From the NCBI GenBank assembly GCA_018715645.1, contig DVLE01000012.1, positions 1-64,000 on the forward strand: 64,000 bases of DNA, in the 5' to 3' direction. Positions 18,016-27,113 of the stretch are shown piece by piece. The DNA comes from Candidatus Merdisoma merdipullorum (GTDB lineage: Bacteria > Bacillota > Clostridia > Lachnospirales > Lachnospiraceae). How positions within the stretch are numbered: position 1 is the first letter of the stretch; every line of letters starts with the position of its first letter. The translations under genes and the position numbers were made by a program. The notes beneath the pieces were generated by a model. That model saw only the letters and a program-made list of their open reading frames with translations, searched no databases and had not been told where the DNA came from.

Positions 18016-18969
18016 CTATTCATCCAGTACGGTCTCAATAATATATTTGGGGCGTTCCTTTGTTTCCAGATAAATCTTTCCAATGTATTCGCCCACGATA
18101 CCAATGGCCAGAAGCTGAAGTCCGCCGATAGCCCAGATAGAAATGATCATACTGGTCCAGCCCGCTACCGTCTTTCCCATAAAATGAACGACCAGTGAAT
18201 AGAGAAGCATCAGAATGCTGATAGCAAAGATCAGGATGCCAAAGGCCGTAATCAGGCGGATAGGCTTGATACTGAAAGACGTGATACCATCCGTCGCAAA
18301 AGCCAGCATTTTTTTCAGCGGATATTTGGACTCTCCTGCGAATCTTTCATGACGCTCATAAGTCACAGTGTCCGACTTGTAGCCGATCAGGGGAACGATT
18401 CCGCGCAGGAACAGATTGACCTCCTTAAATTCCGCAAGCCCCTCCAGCGCACGTTTGCTCATCAGCCGGTAGTCGGCGTGATTGTAGACAATCTCCACGC
18501 CCATGGCCTGCATCAGCTTATAGAAGCCCTGGGCCGTAAATTTCTTAAAAAAGGTGTCTGTTGTCCGGGCGCTGCGGACCCCATAGACAATGTCGTTCCC
18601 CTCCTGGTATTTCTCTACCATCTGATCGATCACGTCCACGTCGTCCTGCAGATCGGCGTCCAGGGAAATCGTTATGTCCGCCTTTTCCTTCGCCGTCATC
18701 AGCCCTGCCAGGAGCGCGTTCTGGTGTCCCTTGTTCCGGGACAGCTTCACACCGGAATAGATGGGATTGGAGGCATGAAGCTCCTCGATAATCTCCCAGG
18801 TCTTATCCTTCGAGCCGTCGTTTACGAACATGATTTTGCTCTCTCTGGAAATCATTCCCCGCTCAAACATGGAATTCATCTTAGCAAGAAGCTGTTTCGC
18901 CGTCTCGCGCAGCACAGCTTCTTCATTGTAGCAGGGGATCACCAGGTACAAAATATCGTTTCCAGTCAT
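18016..18969 (-). CDS. GT2 polyprenyl-phosphate glycosyltransferase (GtrB/DPM1-like)
   Basis: 317-aa GT2 enzyme with a GT-A domain (YLVIPCYNEEAVL, FVNDGSKDKT, the metal-binding DADLQDD) and two C-terminal membrane helices (about 232-300). This is the layout of GtrB and dolichyl-phosphate mannose synthase-like enzymes that move glucose or another sugar from a nucleotide donor to undecaprenyl phosphate. It supplies lipid-linked monosaccharide for transfer outside the membrane, in line with the GT-C-like gene just downstream. The sugar cannot be read from the sequence. Confidence 0.9.
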   Translation of the reverse strand: MTGNDILYLVIPCYNEEAVLRETAKQLLAKMNSMFERGMISRESKIMFVNDGSKDKTWEIIEELHASNPIYSGVKLSRNKGHQNALLAGLMTAKEKADITISLDADLQDDVDVIDQMVEKYQEGNDIVYGVRSARTTDTFFKKFTAQGFYKLMQAMGVEIVYNHADYRLMSKRALEGLAEFKEVNLFLRGIVPLIGYKSDTVTYERHERFAGESKYPLKKMLAFATDGITSFSIKPIRLITAFGILIFAISILMLLYSLVVHFMGKTVAGWTSMIISIWAIGGLQLLAIGIVGEYIGKIYLETKERPKYIIETVLDE

Positions 18970-19028
18970 CAGGCGCTTCTCCTTTCGTCTTTCCTAGAGT
19001 CATTGCATCAGGGAGCGGTAATCCGGCG

Positions 19029-19892
19029 TTATCCCAGCAGCTCCCGCATATAGACTTCTATCGCGTCCTGCCAGGAGGCGAAGGAAAAGTCCGTCGTCAG
19101 CTTCAGCATATAGTTTTCCAGAATCGAATAAGCCGGGCGATCCGCAGACGCCGGGAAGCGCCGCTTATACTCCTGTGAGGTAATCGGTTCAATCTCCGTC
19201 TTCTTTCCTGCAAGCCGCAGCACGGTAGCCGCAAACTCCGCCCAGTTGGTGTCGCCCTCGCAGGTACCGTGGAAAAGTCCGTAATTGTCGGTAGGAAGCA
19301 AATATTTGATCGCCTTCGCAAGCTCCGTGGCGCTGGTAGGAGTTCCCACCTGATCCATCACCACGCCGATCCGGTCGTTGGTCTCCGAAAGCTTCAGCAT
19401 GGTTTTCGCAAAATTGTGTCCGTCGCCGTAAAGCCAGGCCGTCCGGATCATAAAATAGCGATCCGCAAAGTCCCGCACAAAATTCTCACTGGCGAGCTTG
19501 GTAGCCCCGTACATACTCTTAGGCCTGGGCGTATCGAACTCCGTCAGCGGCCTCTCTGAGACGTCTCCCGGAAATACATAATCTGTGGAAATGTGCATCA
19601 GCTTTGCTCCCGTATCGGAAGCGGCGATGGCCAGATTGCGCGCGCCAATGGCGTTGATCTTATAAGCAAGATCCGGCTCCGTCTCACACTTGTCCACATT
19701 CGTATAGGCCGCGCAGTTGATGATCGCGTAAGGCTTCACCTCTCTGGCCAGCCCAAGCACATCCTCCACCTTCGTGATGTCCAGCTCTCCTACGTCCGTA
19801 TTGACGAGCTCATACTCTGTGCTTCCCGCATACTGCTGATTTACCGCACGTCCCAACTGTCCGTTGCAGCCTGTTACAATGATTTTTTTCAT
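19029..19892 (-). CDS. rfbD: dTDP-4-dehydrorhamnose reductase
   Basis: 287-aa short-chain-type reductase that catalyses the last step of dTDP-L-rhamnose synthesis. It has the nucleotide motif TGCNGQLGR at about 7-15, STDYVF at 102-107, and the catalytic YxxxK pair Tyr128/Lys132 in YGATK, at full length. It indicates that the operon's glycan contains rhamnose. The other three rml genes (A, B, C) are not in the window and must be elsewhere if the pathway is complete. It lies 22 bp after the DUF2304 gene. Confidence 0.93.
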   Translation of the reverse strand: MKKIIVTGCNGQLGRAVNQQYAGSTEYELVNTDVGELDITKVEDVLGLAREVKPYAIINCAAYTNVDKCETEPDLAYKINAIGARNLAIAASDTGAKLMHISTDYVFPGDVSERPLTEFDTPRPKSMYGATKLASENFVRDFADRYFMIRTAWLYGDGHNFAKTMLKLSETNDRIGVVMDQVGTPTSATELAKAIKYLLPTDNYGLFHGTCEGDTNWAEFAATVLRLAGKKTEIEPITSQEYKRRFPASADRPAYSILENYMLKLTTDFSFASWQDAIEVYMRELLG

Positions 19893-19914
19893 GCTTTCTC
19901 TCTCCTTATTTTCA

Positions 19915-20352
19915 CTAAAACTCTTTTCCTATATCATGTACGTCTTCCGTGATTTTTGCATTTGCCTCCCGGACTGTCTGCCCCGTATTCTCCGAATATT
20001 TGGGAACCGACTGCTCATCCAGGCGCTCTTTCTCTGCAAGAGCCAGCTCCTGCGTCAGATCCTTCACCTTATTTTCCAGCGCCGACAGCTCGATGGTCAT
20101 CAGGAACATTTTGACCAGAAGGACAAAAATGAAGAACAGAAAAATAAAGTTTACGGGAAGCTGCATTCCTATCAGCCTGGTAAGCATCGTCACCAGCCAT
20201 GGGAACAGGCTGAACACAATCAGAACGCACGCGAACAGAATCCAGAAGATCGCGTACTCGATCTGAAGCTTGGACTGGCGGATTCTTTTCAGGATATAAT
20301 ATGTGGTCAAAAGCGATACCGCAATCAGGATAAAACGAAACACTGGCGTCAT
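19915..20352 (-). CDS. DUF2304 membrane protein
   Basis: 145-aa protein with three hydrophobic helices (about 5-22, 33-52, 67-90) and a charged C-terminal helix (ELSALENKVKDLTQELALAE) likely to form a coiled coil. This is the DUF2304 pattern, whose members regularly follow a dolichol-phosphate-mannose-like GT2 gene in rhamnan and other rhamnose-polymer clusters. Its start overlaps the stop of the upstream GT2 by four bases (ATGA), which suggests a stoichiometric complex, perhaps the membrane anchor of that otherwise soluble enzyme. Confidence 0.85.
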   Translation of the reverse strand: MTPVFRFILIAVSLLTTYYILKRIRQSKLQIEYAIFWILFACVLIVFSLFPWLVTMLTRLIGMQLPVNFIFLFFIFVLLVKMFLMTIELSALENKVKDLTQELALAEKERLDEQSVPKYSENTGQTVREANAKITEDVHDIGKEF

Positions 20353-21053
20353 CGAACCTTCACCTCCCTGCGTTTCCGGAAATTCTGTATAAACAGAATC
20401 GACAGCAGCATCCGAAGCATATACATCACAGATTTGGATATATTCAGGTAGCTTTCTCCCGCGATACGCTCGTCCATGCTCACCTGAACTTCGGCGATGG
20501 TCGCCCCCTGCTTGAGAAGGTAGGAGATCGTGTCCGGCTCCGGTCCGTAATTCAGATTCAGCGCAAATTCCGCTATCATTTTCTTATTAAACATACGCAT
20601 TCCGGAGGTGGGATCTTTTACTTTCTTGCCCGTGGTAAGCCTCGTGGCTACGGAGATCAGATTGCTTCCCAGCATCCGCATCGAACGGGGCTTCTTCTCC
20701 GTCACAAACCGGGAGCCGATGACGATGTCATAGCCCTCCCGAATCTTGTCCAGCATCGGAGCGATATACTCGGCCCTGTGCTGGCCGTCTGCATCGAACT
20801 GGATCGCATACTCATAGCCCTTTCTCCAGGCATACTTAAGCCCCGTCTGAAAGGCGCCCGCGAGCCCTAAGTTTACAGCCAGATCCACAAGCTCATATCC
20901 CTTTTTCCGGCAGATACGGGCCGTATCGTCGGAGGATCCGTCATTGATGATTACATAGTCATACATCGGATAATTGTTCTTCAGGTTTTCCACCACGCGC
21001 ACAATGTTTTCTTCTTCATTGTACGCAGGAATAATCACCAGACAATTATTCAT
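20349..21053 (-). CDS. GT2 glycosyltransferase (DPM1-like, soluble)
   Basis: 234-aa GT2 enzyme with only the catalytic GT-A domain: LVIIPAYNEEENI, VIINDGSSDDT, IQFDADGQHRAEYI (metal-binding DAD) and a GVKDPTSGMR-like segment (KVKDPTSGMRMF). It has no membrane helices of its own and is translationally coupled to the DUF2304 gene, which may anchor it. It probably charges undecaprenyl phosphate with a sugar. ATG 21053 is preferred (GAGGAG upstream); further in-frame starts exist at 21071 and above but lack the family N-terminus. Confidence 0.9.
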   Translation of the reverse strand: MNNCLVIIPAYNEEENIVRVVENLKNNYPMYDYVIINDGSSDDTARICRKKGYELVDLAVNLGLAGAFQTGLKYAWRKGYEYAIQFDADGQHRAEYIAPMLDKIREGYDIVIGSRFVTEKKPRSMRMLGSNLISVATRLTTGKKVKDPTSGMRMFNKKMIAEFALNLNYGPEPDTISYLLKQGATIAEVQVSMDERIAGESYLNISKSVMYMLRMLLSILFIQNFRKRREVKVR

Positions 21054-21081
21054 CTTTATCGTTCTCCTCATTCTTATTATC

Positions 21082-21828
21082 TTACTTCTTTTTGATAAAC
21101 TGCGCAAGTACCCTGAAGGTCCGGCACAGATCGGTAAACCAGGCAAAGCTCACGCCGTTTTCCTTCAAAGCCCTGTGTCCTTCCCTCATTCCCGCCAGGT
21201 AGGCGCCCAGGCTGTTCGTGCTGGTTCCTCCGTGCGACATGTAAATCAATACCTCCGGCAGATAGGAAAGCCTTACCTTCCCATCTTTCAGAATCCGAAT
21301 CATAAATTCATAATCCGCCGAGATACGATAATCCGTCTTGTACAGTCCAAACGTGTCATAGACGCTCTTTTTCAGATACAGGGTAGGGTGCCCCGGCATC
21401 CAGCCAAAGCGAATACTCCCCTGCCCCTGATGCCAGCGGCGGACGATTTTTTCCCCTTCCATATAGTAGAGATCTCCGTGTACCCCGTCCGTCCCCTCTT
21501 TTTCCATAATATCTGCCATTTTGGAGAGGACGTCCGTTCCTGCGTACTCGTCAAAGCAGCAGCCTATGATGTCTCCGGAGGCCATGCGAATCCCTTTATT
21601 GAGCGCGTCGTAAATTCCCTTGTCCGGCTCAGAAATCCATTGAATCCGGTCTCCATACTTTTCCGCAGCCTCCCGGATTACCTCCAGGGTTCCATCCGAC
21701 GAGCCTCCATCCACAATGATATGTTCTATATTTTCATAATCCTGGGCGCTCACCTGCCGGATGATCCGCTCAAGATTTTCTCTGTCGTTGTAAGTCGCGG
21801 TGATCACCGAGACCTTTGGCTTTTTCAT
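21082..21828 (-). CDS. GT2 glycosyltransferase (WcaA/PgaC-like, soluble)
   Basis: 248-aa family 2 glycosyltransferase with the N-terminal VSVITATYNDRENLERII, the EHIIVDGGSSDGTLEVI nucleotide motif, WISEPDKGIYDALNKGI and a DEYAGTDVL acidic region in place of a canonical DxD. It resembles WcaA-type capsule or colanic acid transferases. Two starts are possible, GTG 21834 or ATG 21828; ATG is chosen because GGAGGAG, which overlaps the previous stop, sits seven bases upstream of it. It is coupled to the upstream GT4 gene (two-base gap). Confidence 0.88.
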   Translation of the reverse strand: MKKPKVSVITATYNDRENLERIIRQVSAQDYENIEHIIVDGGSSDGTLEVIREAAEKYGDRIQWISEPDKGIYDALNKGIRMASGDIIGCCFDEYAGTDVLSKMADIMEKEGTDGVHGDLYYMEGEKIVRRWHQGQGSIRFGWMPGHPTLYLKKSVYDTFGLYKTDYRISADYEFMIRILKDGKVRLSYLPEVLIYMSHGGTSTNSLGAYLAGMREGHRALKENGVSFAWFTDLCRTFRVLAQFIKKK

Positions 21829-21830
21829 GC

Positions 21831-23033
21831 TCACTCCTCCAGAAGCTTCCGGTAAAGCTTCAGATAATCCTGAAATCTGTCATTTTTGTCATACTGCGCC
21901 GCCTTCAAAAGACAGGCTTCTTTTTTGTCCGGCTCCGCGCGAAGCTCGCTGACAGCCTGTATCAATTCTTCTATATCGCCCTTTTTTACGATCTTCCCGC
22001 AGGAGGAATCCACCGATTCCACGCTGCCCCCGGTGGCGAACGTGATCACAGGAGTTCCGCAGGCCAATGCTTCCAGATTCGTCGTGGGGAAGGTATCCTC
22101 CAGGGTTGTATTAACATAGGCGTCCGCCATGGTGTAATACTCTGCAAGCTCCTCCATACTGTTCGTCCGCATAACTCCGTGAATCTTCGGATGAAGCTTT
22201 TTCATCTTCTGCTTCGACAGGCCGATCAGCACAATCTGATAGGAAGCGTCCAGCCTTTCCGCGAGCTGCTCAAAATAAGCATAGCCTTTCCGCTCCTCCC
22301 ACATACTCGCCACGCCCAGAAGGATGTATTTCTTTTCAAAGCCAAGCCTCTTTCTAAGGCCGTTCTCTGTCGGATGGAACTTGCCGAGATCGATTCCATT
22401 GGGGATCACCTGTACAGGATATTCTCCCAGATAGGATTCCCGGACATAGCCCGCGAGCCAGCAGGACGGCGTCACGATGGTAAGCCTCGGCACGCCCGTA
22501 AAGGAGCGCTTCTTCCTTCTGTAATTACGTTCCGAATTATCCTTAAACAGAGCGTATGGATAGACACTCTTGTACTGAGGACATTCCCCGCACCCCGTCT
22601 TCCATTTCATACAGCCGATATAATCGAAATGAGCGCAGTGTCCCGTGAAGCTCCAGCAGTCGTGGAGCGTCCACACCACGGGCTTTCCGGCCTGCTTCAG
22701 ATACCAGAACAATTCCTCGGTATCCAGGTAAAAACCATGGATATTGTGCAGATGAATGATGTCCGGATCATATTCTTTGATCTTTTCAATCAGCCTGCCC
22801 GTCTGGCGCGAGGACGCGAAGCCATGCTCGCCCTTAAAAAATGTGTGGAGTACATGAATCCCCATATCAAGATTGGTGCCAAACTTGTATGTCTTTACTC
22901 CTTCAGGGGCCTCCCGCCTCCCAAAAGCGATCATCCCCTCGTCTCCGGCCGCTTCCAGGGCATGAACAATATCCACTGTAATGCGGCCCACGCTTCCGCT
23001 GCCGCAGATCGTATTAATCTGCAAAACCTTCAA
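21831..23033 (-). CDS. GT4 glycosyltransferase
   Basis: 400-aa GT-B retaining glycosyltransferase. The N-terminal half has VLQINTICGSGSVGRIT and the LHDCWSFTGHCAHFDYIGC segment seen in WcaL-like colanic acid or capsule transferases. The C-terminal half carries VIPNGIDLGKF, LLGVASMWEERKG and the donor-binding TFPTTNLEALACGTPVI. A Cys cluster (C near 146, 152 and 157) is characteristic of this subfamily. It is second in the operon after fkp. Donor and acceptor are unknown. Confidence 0.9.
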   Translation of the reverse strand: MKVLQINTICGSGSVGRITVDIVHALEAAGDEGMIAFGRREAPEGVKTYKFGTNLDMGIHVLHTFFKGEHGFASSRQTGRLIEKIKEYDPDIIHLHNIHGFYLDTEELFWYLKQAGKPVVWTLHDCWSFTGHCAHFDYIGCMKWKTGCGECPQYKSVYPYALFKDNSERNYRRKKRSFTGVPRLTIVTPSCWLAGYVRESYLGEYPVQVIPNGIDLGKFHPTENGLRKRLGFEKKYILLGVASMWEERKGYAYFEQLAERLDASYQIVLIGLSKQKMKKLHPKIHGVMRTNSMEELAEYYTMADAYVNTTLEDTFPTTNLEALACGTPVITFATGGSVESVDSSCGKIVKKGDIEELIQAVSELRAEPDKKEACLLKAAQYDKNDRFQDYLKLYRKLLEE

Positions 23034-23093
23034 AATCTTTGTCCTCCTGATTCCAGGCTCAGGCCGCAGTCACGCCCTGGCCGCTCCGGCGCT

Positions 23094-26000
23094 TTAGAAT
23101 ACCAGCTCACAGTCCCATACATCCACGCCGCTCTCCTGGAACACGCTGCGGATCCGTTCCCGCAGCTCTTCCTTCGTGCAGCCCTTTTTCAAAATGGCCT
23201 GAAGGAAACCTCCGCCGCCCGCGCCGCAGATCATCCTCGCTGCCAGCAGATCCTCGCAGCTTAAAAAGATCTGATCGATACAGGTATTCGTGCTTCCTCC
23301 GTCCAGACGCCGGGACAGCTCCCAGTGCTGATCGAGAAGCCTCGCAAAGCCGTCGATATTTCCTTTTTCCAGCTCAAACTTCATCAGCACAGCCACCCGC
23401 TGAATCTCATAGAGTACCTCCAGAGAATTGGGATTGGAACCGATATAGCCGCCTACCACTTCACGCAGCAGATTCCGGGCCAGACGCCGCTGCCCCGTAT
23501 AGATCAGCACAAATCTTTCTTTCAGCTCCTGGATGGCCGCCTCCGGGATATTCAAGTGCTGTACCCGGATATTCTGTTTCAGACCCGGCTTCGTGGTCAC
23601 AAGCTTGACGCCGTTTGTCAGACCTCCCACCTGGTCCTGCCAGCCGCCTCCGGTACTCATAAGCTGCTCCATGCAAAGCACATAGGAATACAGCTCATTC
23701 TCCGACACTTCTTTTCCAATATACGCAAAGATAGCCTTCACGCAGGCTCCCGCCAGAATACTGCTCGTTCCAAGGCCGGAACCTCTCGGAATCCCCATCA
23801 CGGCCGTGGACAGATAGAGACCTCCTCCCAGCTTTTCCAGAATACGCTCAAAAGGAACCTCCTCTGCCAGCGGAATGATCCCGCAGGCCAGAAGCGCCGC
23901 TTTGTGAAGGGCATACGTATCAAAGGGATCCCGGCAGCTCTGAAGCAGCTTCAAATCCGTAAATTCATCATAGGCCCCTGAGTCCGTGCTGGCCAGAGCG
24001 ATGCAGGGCTTCTCTATCCGTTTTACAGTCACGACTACAGGACAGATGCCGTTGAGCTTCGCCGCCGCGTTCAGCACGGTTCCGCCATGTTCATTGCAGT
24101 AGGGCGGCGTATCCGACCAGCCTCCGCCAAAATTCACCCGGATCGGAAGGCGCACCGTGACCTCGTCCTTTGTGATATGATACGCTTCGTCCTTCGGCGC
24201 TTCCCCGATGCTGGCCTCGTAAAGACTGTCGCAGATATAGCGGAAGCACTGATTCTCAAGCTCCTCGCTGACCTGTCCCTTTGTGATCTTCGACAGATAA
24301 TAATAAATTCTCATGCGGATTCCAAATTCGGATGTTTCCGCGATCTTCCGCAGCTTTTCCACCTGAGAAGGCGTAATCCCCTGGCTGCCGAAGACTGCCC
24401 CTGCCTCCTTCACGCTCTTTCTCTGTTCCAGCGCCAAAAGGAAGCGGGCGATCCGCACCTGCGTGCCAAGCTTGGCCTGCCAGGCCACGATCTCCTTCAC
24501 ATCCGCGTTTTCAAAGCTCTCCTGCAGGCTCATTCTCCTGGCTGCCCGGTAGCTTTCCGCATATTTTTTCTCTCCTGCCGCCAGTTTCAAAAGCTCTGCC
24601 CCGGCTTTCACAGCCTCCTCGATGGTCGCGCAGACCGGATAAAGCTTCGCGTTCCAGAGATAATGTCCTTCCTGCTCCCAGACTTCCTCGGCCTTAAGTC
24701 CTGCCGCCTCCAAAAAGCTGGCAAGCGTTCCTCCAAGGAAGGGCGCGTGATCTTCCAGCCTTCCCTTAGGATTGTCGTTCACTCCGTAGACACGGACCAC
24801 AAAGCTCCCGTCTTTTTGCTTCAATCCGTGCATCGCCGTGTGCGCGGGAATCTCCTCGCCCCGCAGCGTCACGGCTGAGATCACACAGTTCTCCCCTACG
24901 GCCGTCCCGCTGTAAATATAGCTGTCCTCGATATAAGAGGACGCCGCCACCTTCGTATCACGTTCGATATAGCTGTTGCTGCAGGCGCAGGAGCTGTCTT
25001 CCTCCTCCACGCCCAAGACCTGCCGCTTCCAGTCAAGAAATTCGTAATTATCTATATCCTCCGTCACGAGACGCAGAAGCTCCCTGGTAGTCCCAAAATG
25101 GATAAACTGCGCCGGGGACAGACATAAAAGCTTCAGGGAGTAGGGATGAAGGATCTCCCAGAGTTCTCTCCGGCATTCCAAAAGCTCCGTACAGAACTCC
25201 CCTTCCGGTTTTTCCTTCAGATATTGTTCCAGCGTCGAACGGGAAGCCAGCGGATACAAAAAGTCTCCGTAGAAACTGATGCGCGCCTTCTCGTTTACGA
25301 AGCGTCCGTATTTTTCAGGAACGATTTTCCCCTTTTCTCCAATCAAGGAAAACAGGCTTTCCAGCAGATCGCAGTCCAGCATGATCGCGCCGGTATCCAG
25401 ATCGACCGCGCCCAGCTCATTGACCGCGCCCAGAGCCCGGAGCTGCTCCTCGCTCTGCTTATGCAGGAAATTTCCTACGTTTCCCTCTCCGTCGCCCAGG
25501 AATACGCCATGATCCTTTCCGGTCTCCACATCCTCCTTAATGGATATGGCTGCGGCTCCCCGGAAGGTAAAGTCAATCTGAAGGGGATTGAACAAAAGGA
25601 GAACATCTCCCGACAGCACCAGCATTCCTTCCCTGAAGCGCGCCGGCATCCCCGCCATACCAATCATAAATTCATCGAAAAGCGTGGAACGCCGTCCGTC
25701 CGGCAGTTCCCGCGGCACAGGGGAAAAGAGCTTGCCGCAGGCCGAATACTGGGGCACCCGCTTGGAATCTCCGCCGGAATGAATCACAAGAATTCTTTTC
25801 CCGCGGAAAAATCCCTCTCCCTCTCCGCATTCGCTTAAGTATTTCATCACATGGAAGGTAGCTCCTCCTGAGCCCACCCTCTTTCCTTCCGGATCCGGCA
25901 GCACTCTGTACACCGTCTTTTCCGGCAGCCTTCCCATAGCCAGACGCGCGTCTATCTGCGCCTGATAAGCCGCGGCCTGCTCCTCGTTGGAGGCCGTCAG

Positions 26001-26114
26001 GATGACATAATCCCACTGTATAAAGTATTTCTTCGTGAGAGACTTCTCATACTCCTCCCAGGCGTCCTGGTAACTCTGTCTCAAAAACAAATTCTTTATT
26101 TTCTGCGGTTTCAT
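23094..26114 (-). CDS. fkp: Bifunctional L-fucokinase / fucose-1-phosphate guanylyltransferase (Fkp-like)
   Basis: 1006-aa enzyme like Bacteroides fragilis Fkp (somewhat longer). The N-terminal half is GDP-fucose pyrophosphorylase-like: VGSGGATFHVMKYL near 80-93 and the nucleotide-binding HSGGDSKRVPQYSACGKLF from 112. A left-handed beta-helix-like stretch lies in the middle. The C-terminal half is a GHMP kinase with VNFGGGWSDTPPYCNEHGG and the phosphate loop IPRGSGLGTSS. It converts L-fucose to fucose 1-phosphate and then GDP-fucose. ATG 26114 follows GGGAG. It is the first gene of the operon and is divergent from a putative fucosyltransferase, which strongly suggests fucosylation of the glycan. 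Confidence 0.9.
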   Translation of the reverse strand: MKPQKIKNLFLRQSYQDAWEEYEKSLTKKYFIQWDYVILTASNEEQAAAYQAQIDARLAMGRLPEKTVYRVLPDPEGKRVGSGGATFHVMKYLSECGEGEGFFRGKRILVIHSGGDSKRVPQYSACGKLFSPVPRELPDGRRSTLFDEFMIGMAGMPARFREGMLVLSGDVLLLFNPLQIDFTFRGAAAISIKEDVETGKDHGVFLGDGEGNVGNFLHKQSEEQLRALGAVNELGAVDLDTGAIMLDCDLLESLFSLIGEKGKIVPEKYGRFVNEKARISFYGDFLYPLASRSTLEQYLKEKPEGEFCTELLECRRELWEILHPYSLKLLCLSPAQFIHFGTTRELLRLVTEDIDNYEFLDWKRQVLGVEEEDSSCACSNSYIERDTKVAASSYIEDSYIYSGTAVGENCVISAVTLRGEEIPAHTAMHGLKQKDGSFVVRVYGVNDNPKGRLEDHAPFLGGTLASFLEAAGLKAEEVWEQEGHYLWNAKLYPVCATIEEAVKAGAELLKLAAGEKKYAESYRAARRMSLQESFENADVKEIVAWQAKLGTQVRIARFLLALEQRKSVKEAGAVFGSQGITPSQVEKLRKIAETSEFGIRMRIYYYLSKITKGQVSEELENQCFRYICDSLYEASIGEAPKDEAYHITKDEVTVRLPIRVNFGGGWSDTPPYCNEHGGTVLNAAAKLNGICPVVVTVKRIEKPCIALASTDSGAYDEFTDLKLLQSCRDPFDTYALHKAALLACGIIPLAEEVPFERILEKLGGGLYLSTAVMGIPRGSGLGTSSILAGACVKAIFAYIGKEVSENELYSYVLCMEQLMSTGGGWQDQVGGLTNGVKLVTTKPGLKQNIRVQHLNIPEAAIQELKERFVLIYTGQRRLARNLLREVVGGYIGSNPNSLEVLYEIQRVAVLMKFELEKGNIDGFARLLDQHWELSRRLDGGSTNTCIDQIFLSCEDLLAARMICGAGGGGFLQAILKKGCTKEELRERIRSVFQESGVDVWDCELVF

Positions 26115-26124
26115 AACTTCTCCC

Positions 26125-26153
26125 TTGTACACGTTTTTTTCTGATGATATAAT
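26125..26153 (+). promoter_or_regulatory. Sigma-A promoter for the fucosyltransferase-like gene, with a small palindrome
   Basis: TTGTAC (26125-26130) and TATAAT (26148-26153), 17-bp spacer. The palindrome ATGTC-GTAA-GACAT (26152-26165) overlaps the -10 end and the start region, so it may be an operator or a 5' hairpin. The fkp operon starts in the opposite direction 11 bp upstream of the -35 box. Confidence 0.6.
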
Positions 26154-26230
26154 GTCGTAAGACATTTATATTTATTAAGAAAGGCAAACCGCAGACACGT
26201 ATTCTGTGCGTGGCTACGGCAGGATACACT

Positions 26231-27022
26231 ATGGTAATAATACAACCTTCGGGCGGTTTATGCAATAGAATAAGAGTAATTAATTCCGCATGGGAGCTGG
26301 CCAGACGCCGGAAGGACCGCCTCGTGGTACTCTGGTACTTATGTCCGGAACTGAACTGTTCCTTTGAAGATCTCTTTCTTCCGGTCACGGAACCGGGCAT
26401 AAAAATCATCAATATCCGCTCTTTGCGCGATCCGCGCAAGCTCTTTTATCAGCTCACAAGCAGCCAGCGTTTCGGCAATGACGATATTTTAGCCAGCAAG
26501 ACGGACGGCATCCTCCATGACGATTTTTACCATTCTCTGAAAAAACGTGTCTATATTTTTACCTGGGAACATTTTTATCCTTCCCACGACTATAGTCTTT
26601 ATGTGCCTGTGCCAGGGCTTCAGAAGCGCATCGACGCCTTTACCGGAAATTTTGCCCCCCGCTGTGTGGGCGTCCACATCCGGCGCACAGACAACGCCGT
26701 TTCTATGGGGAAAAGTACGACGGAGCAGTTTATCGCTGAAATGAAAAAAGAGCTTACTTCCCACCCGGAGAGCCGCTTCTTCCTGGCCACCGATGATCAG
26801 GCAGAGGAGGAGCTTCTGCGCCGTGAGTTTCCAGGGAAAATCATCAGCAATGAATACCGCACGATTGACCGAAATTCTGTGGAAGGCATGAAGGACGCCC
26901 TTCTCGATCTCTACTGTCTGGCCGCTTCTGACAAGCTGATCGGAAGCTATTGGAGTTCGTTCACGGATATTGCCGCAGATATGCGCGGCATCGAAAAGGT
27001 AATCGCGGGAGAAGAGGTTTAA
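26231..27022 (+). CDS. Putative fucosyltransferase (GT-B, HxRRTD motif)
   Basis: 263-aa protein. The N-terminus has IIQPSGGLCNRIRVINSAWE, the donor-domain segment has GVHIRRTDN (His149-Asn155), and near the C-terminus is LIGSYWSSFTDIAADM. The His-x-Arg-Arg-Thr-Asp box and the Ser-Ser-Phe segment recall the alpha-fucosyltransferase superfamily (GT11, GT23/NodZ, protein O-fucosyltransferases), whose Arg binds GDP-fucose. The neighbouring divergent fkp gene would provide GDP-fucose, which supports this reading. It is shorter than classical GT11 or GT23 members. ATG 26231 is chosen; a GTG at 26210 is possible. I see no membrane helix. Confidence 0.72.
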   Translation: MVIIQPSGGLCNRIRVINSAWELARRRKDRLVVLWYLCPELNCSFEDLFLPVTEPGIKIINIRSLRDPRKLFYQLTSSQRFGNDDILASKTDGILHDDFYHSLKKRVYIFTWEHFYPSHDYSLYVPVPGLQKRIDAFTGNFAPRCVGVHIRRTDNAVSMGKSTTEQFIAEMKKELTSHPESRFFLATDDQAEEELLRREFPGKIISNEYRTIDRNSVEGMKDALLDLYCLAASDKLIGSYWSSFTDIAADMRGIEKVIAGEEV

Positions 27023-27077
27023 GGGCAAATGCAGCCACAAGGCCCGGCATCACCGGTAATAAATGAAAAAAACCTGT

Positions 27078-27107
27078 TGACAAATTCACTCTGTACCGCA
27101 TATAATA
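27078..27107 (+). promoter_or_regulatory. Strong sigma-A promoter of the trpXYZ operon
   Basis: Perfect TTGACA (27078-27083) and perfect TATAAT (27102-27107) with an 18-bp spacer; transcription should start near 27114, just before the T-box leader. Confidence 0.8.
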
Positions 27108-27113
27108 CGAGTA

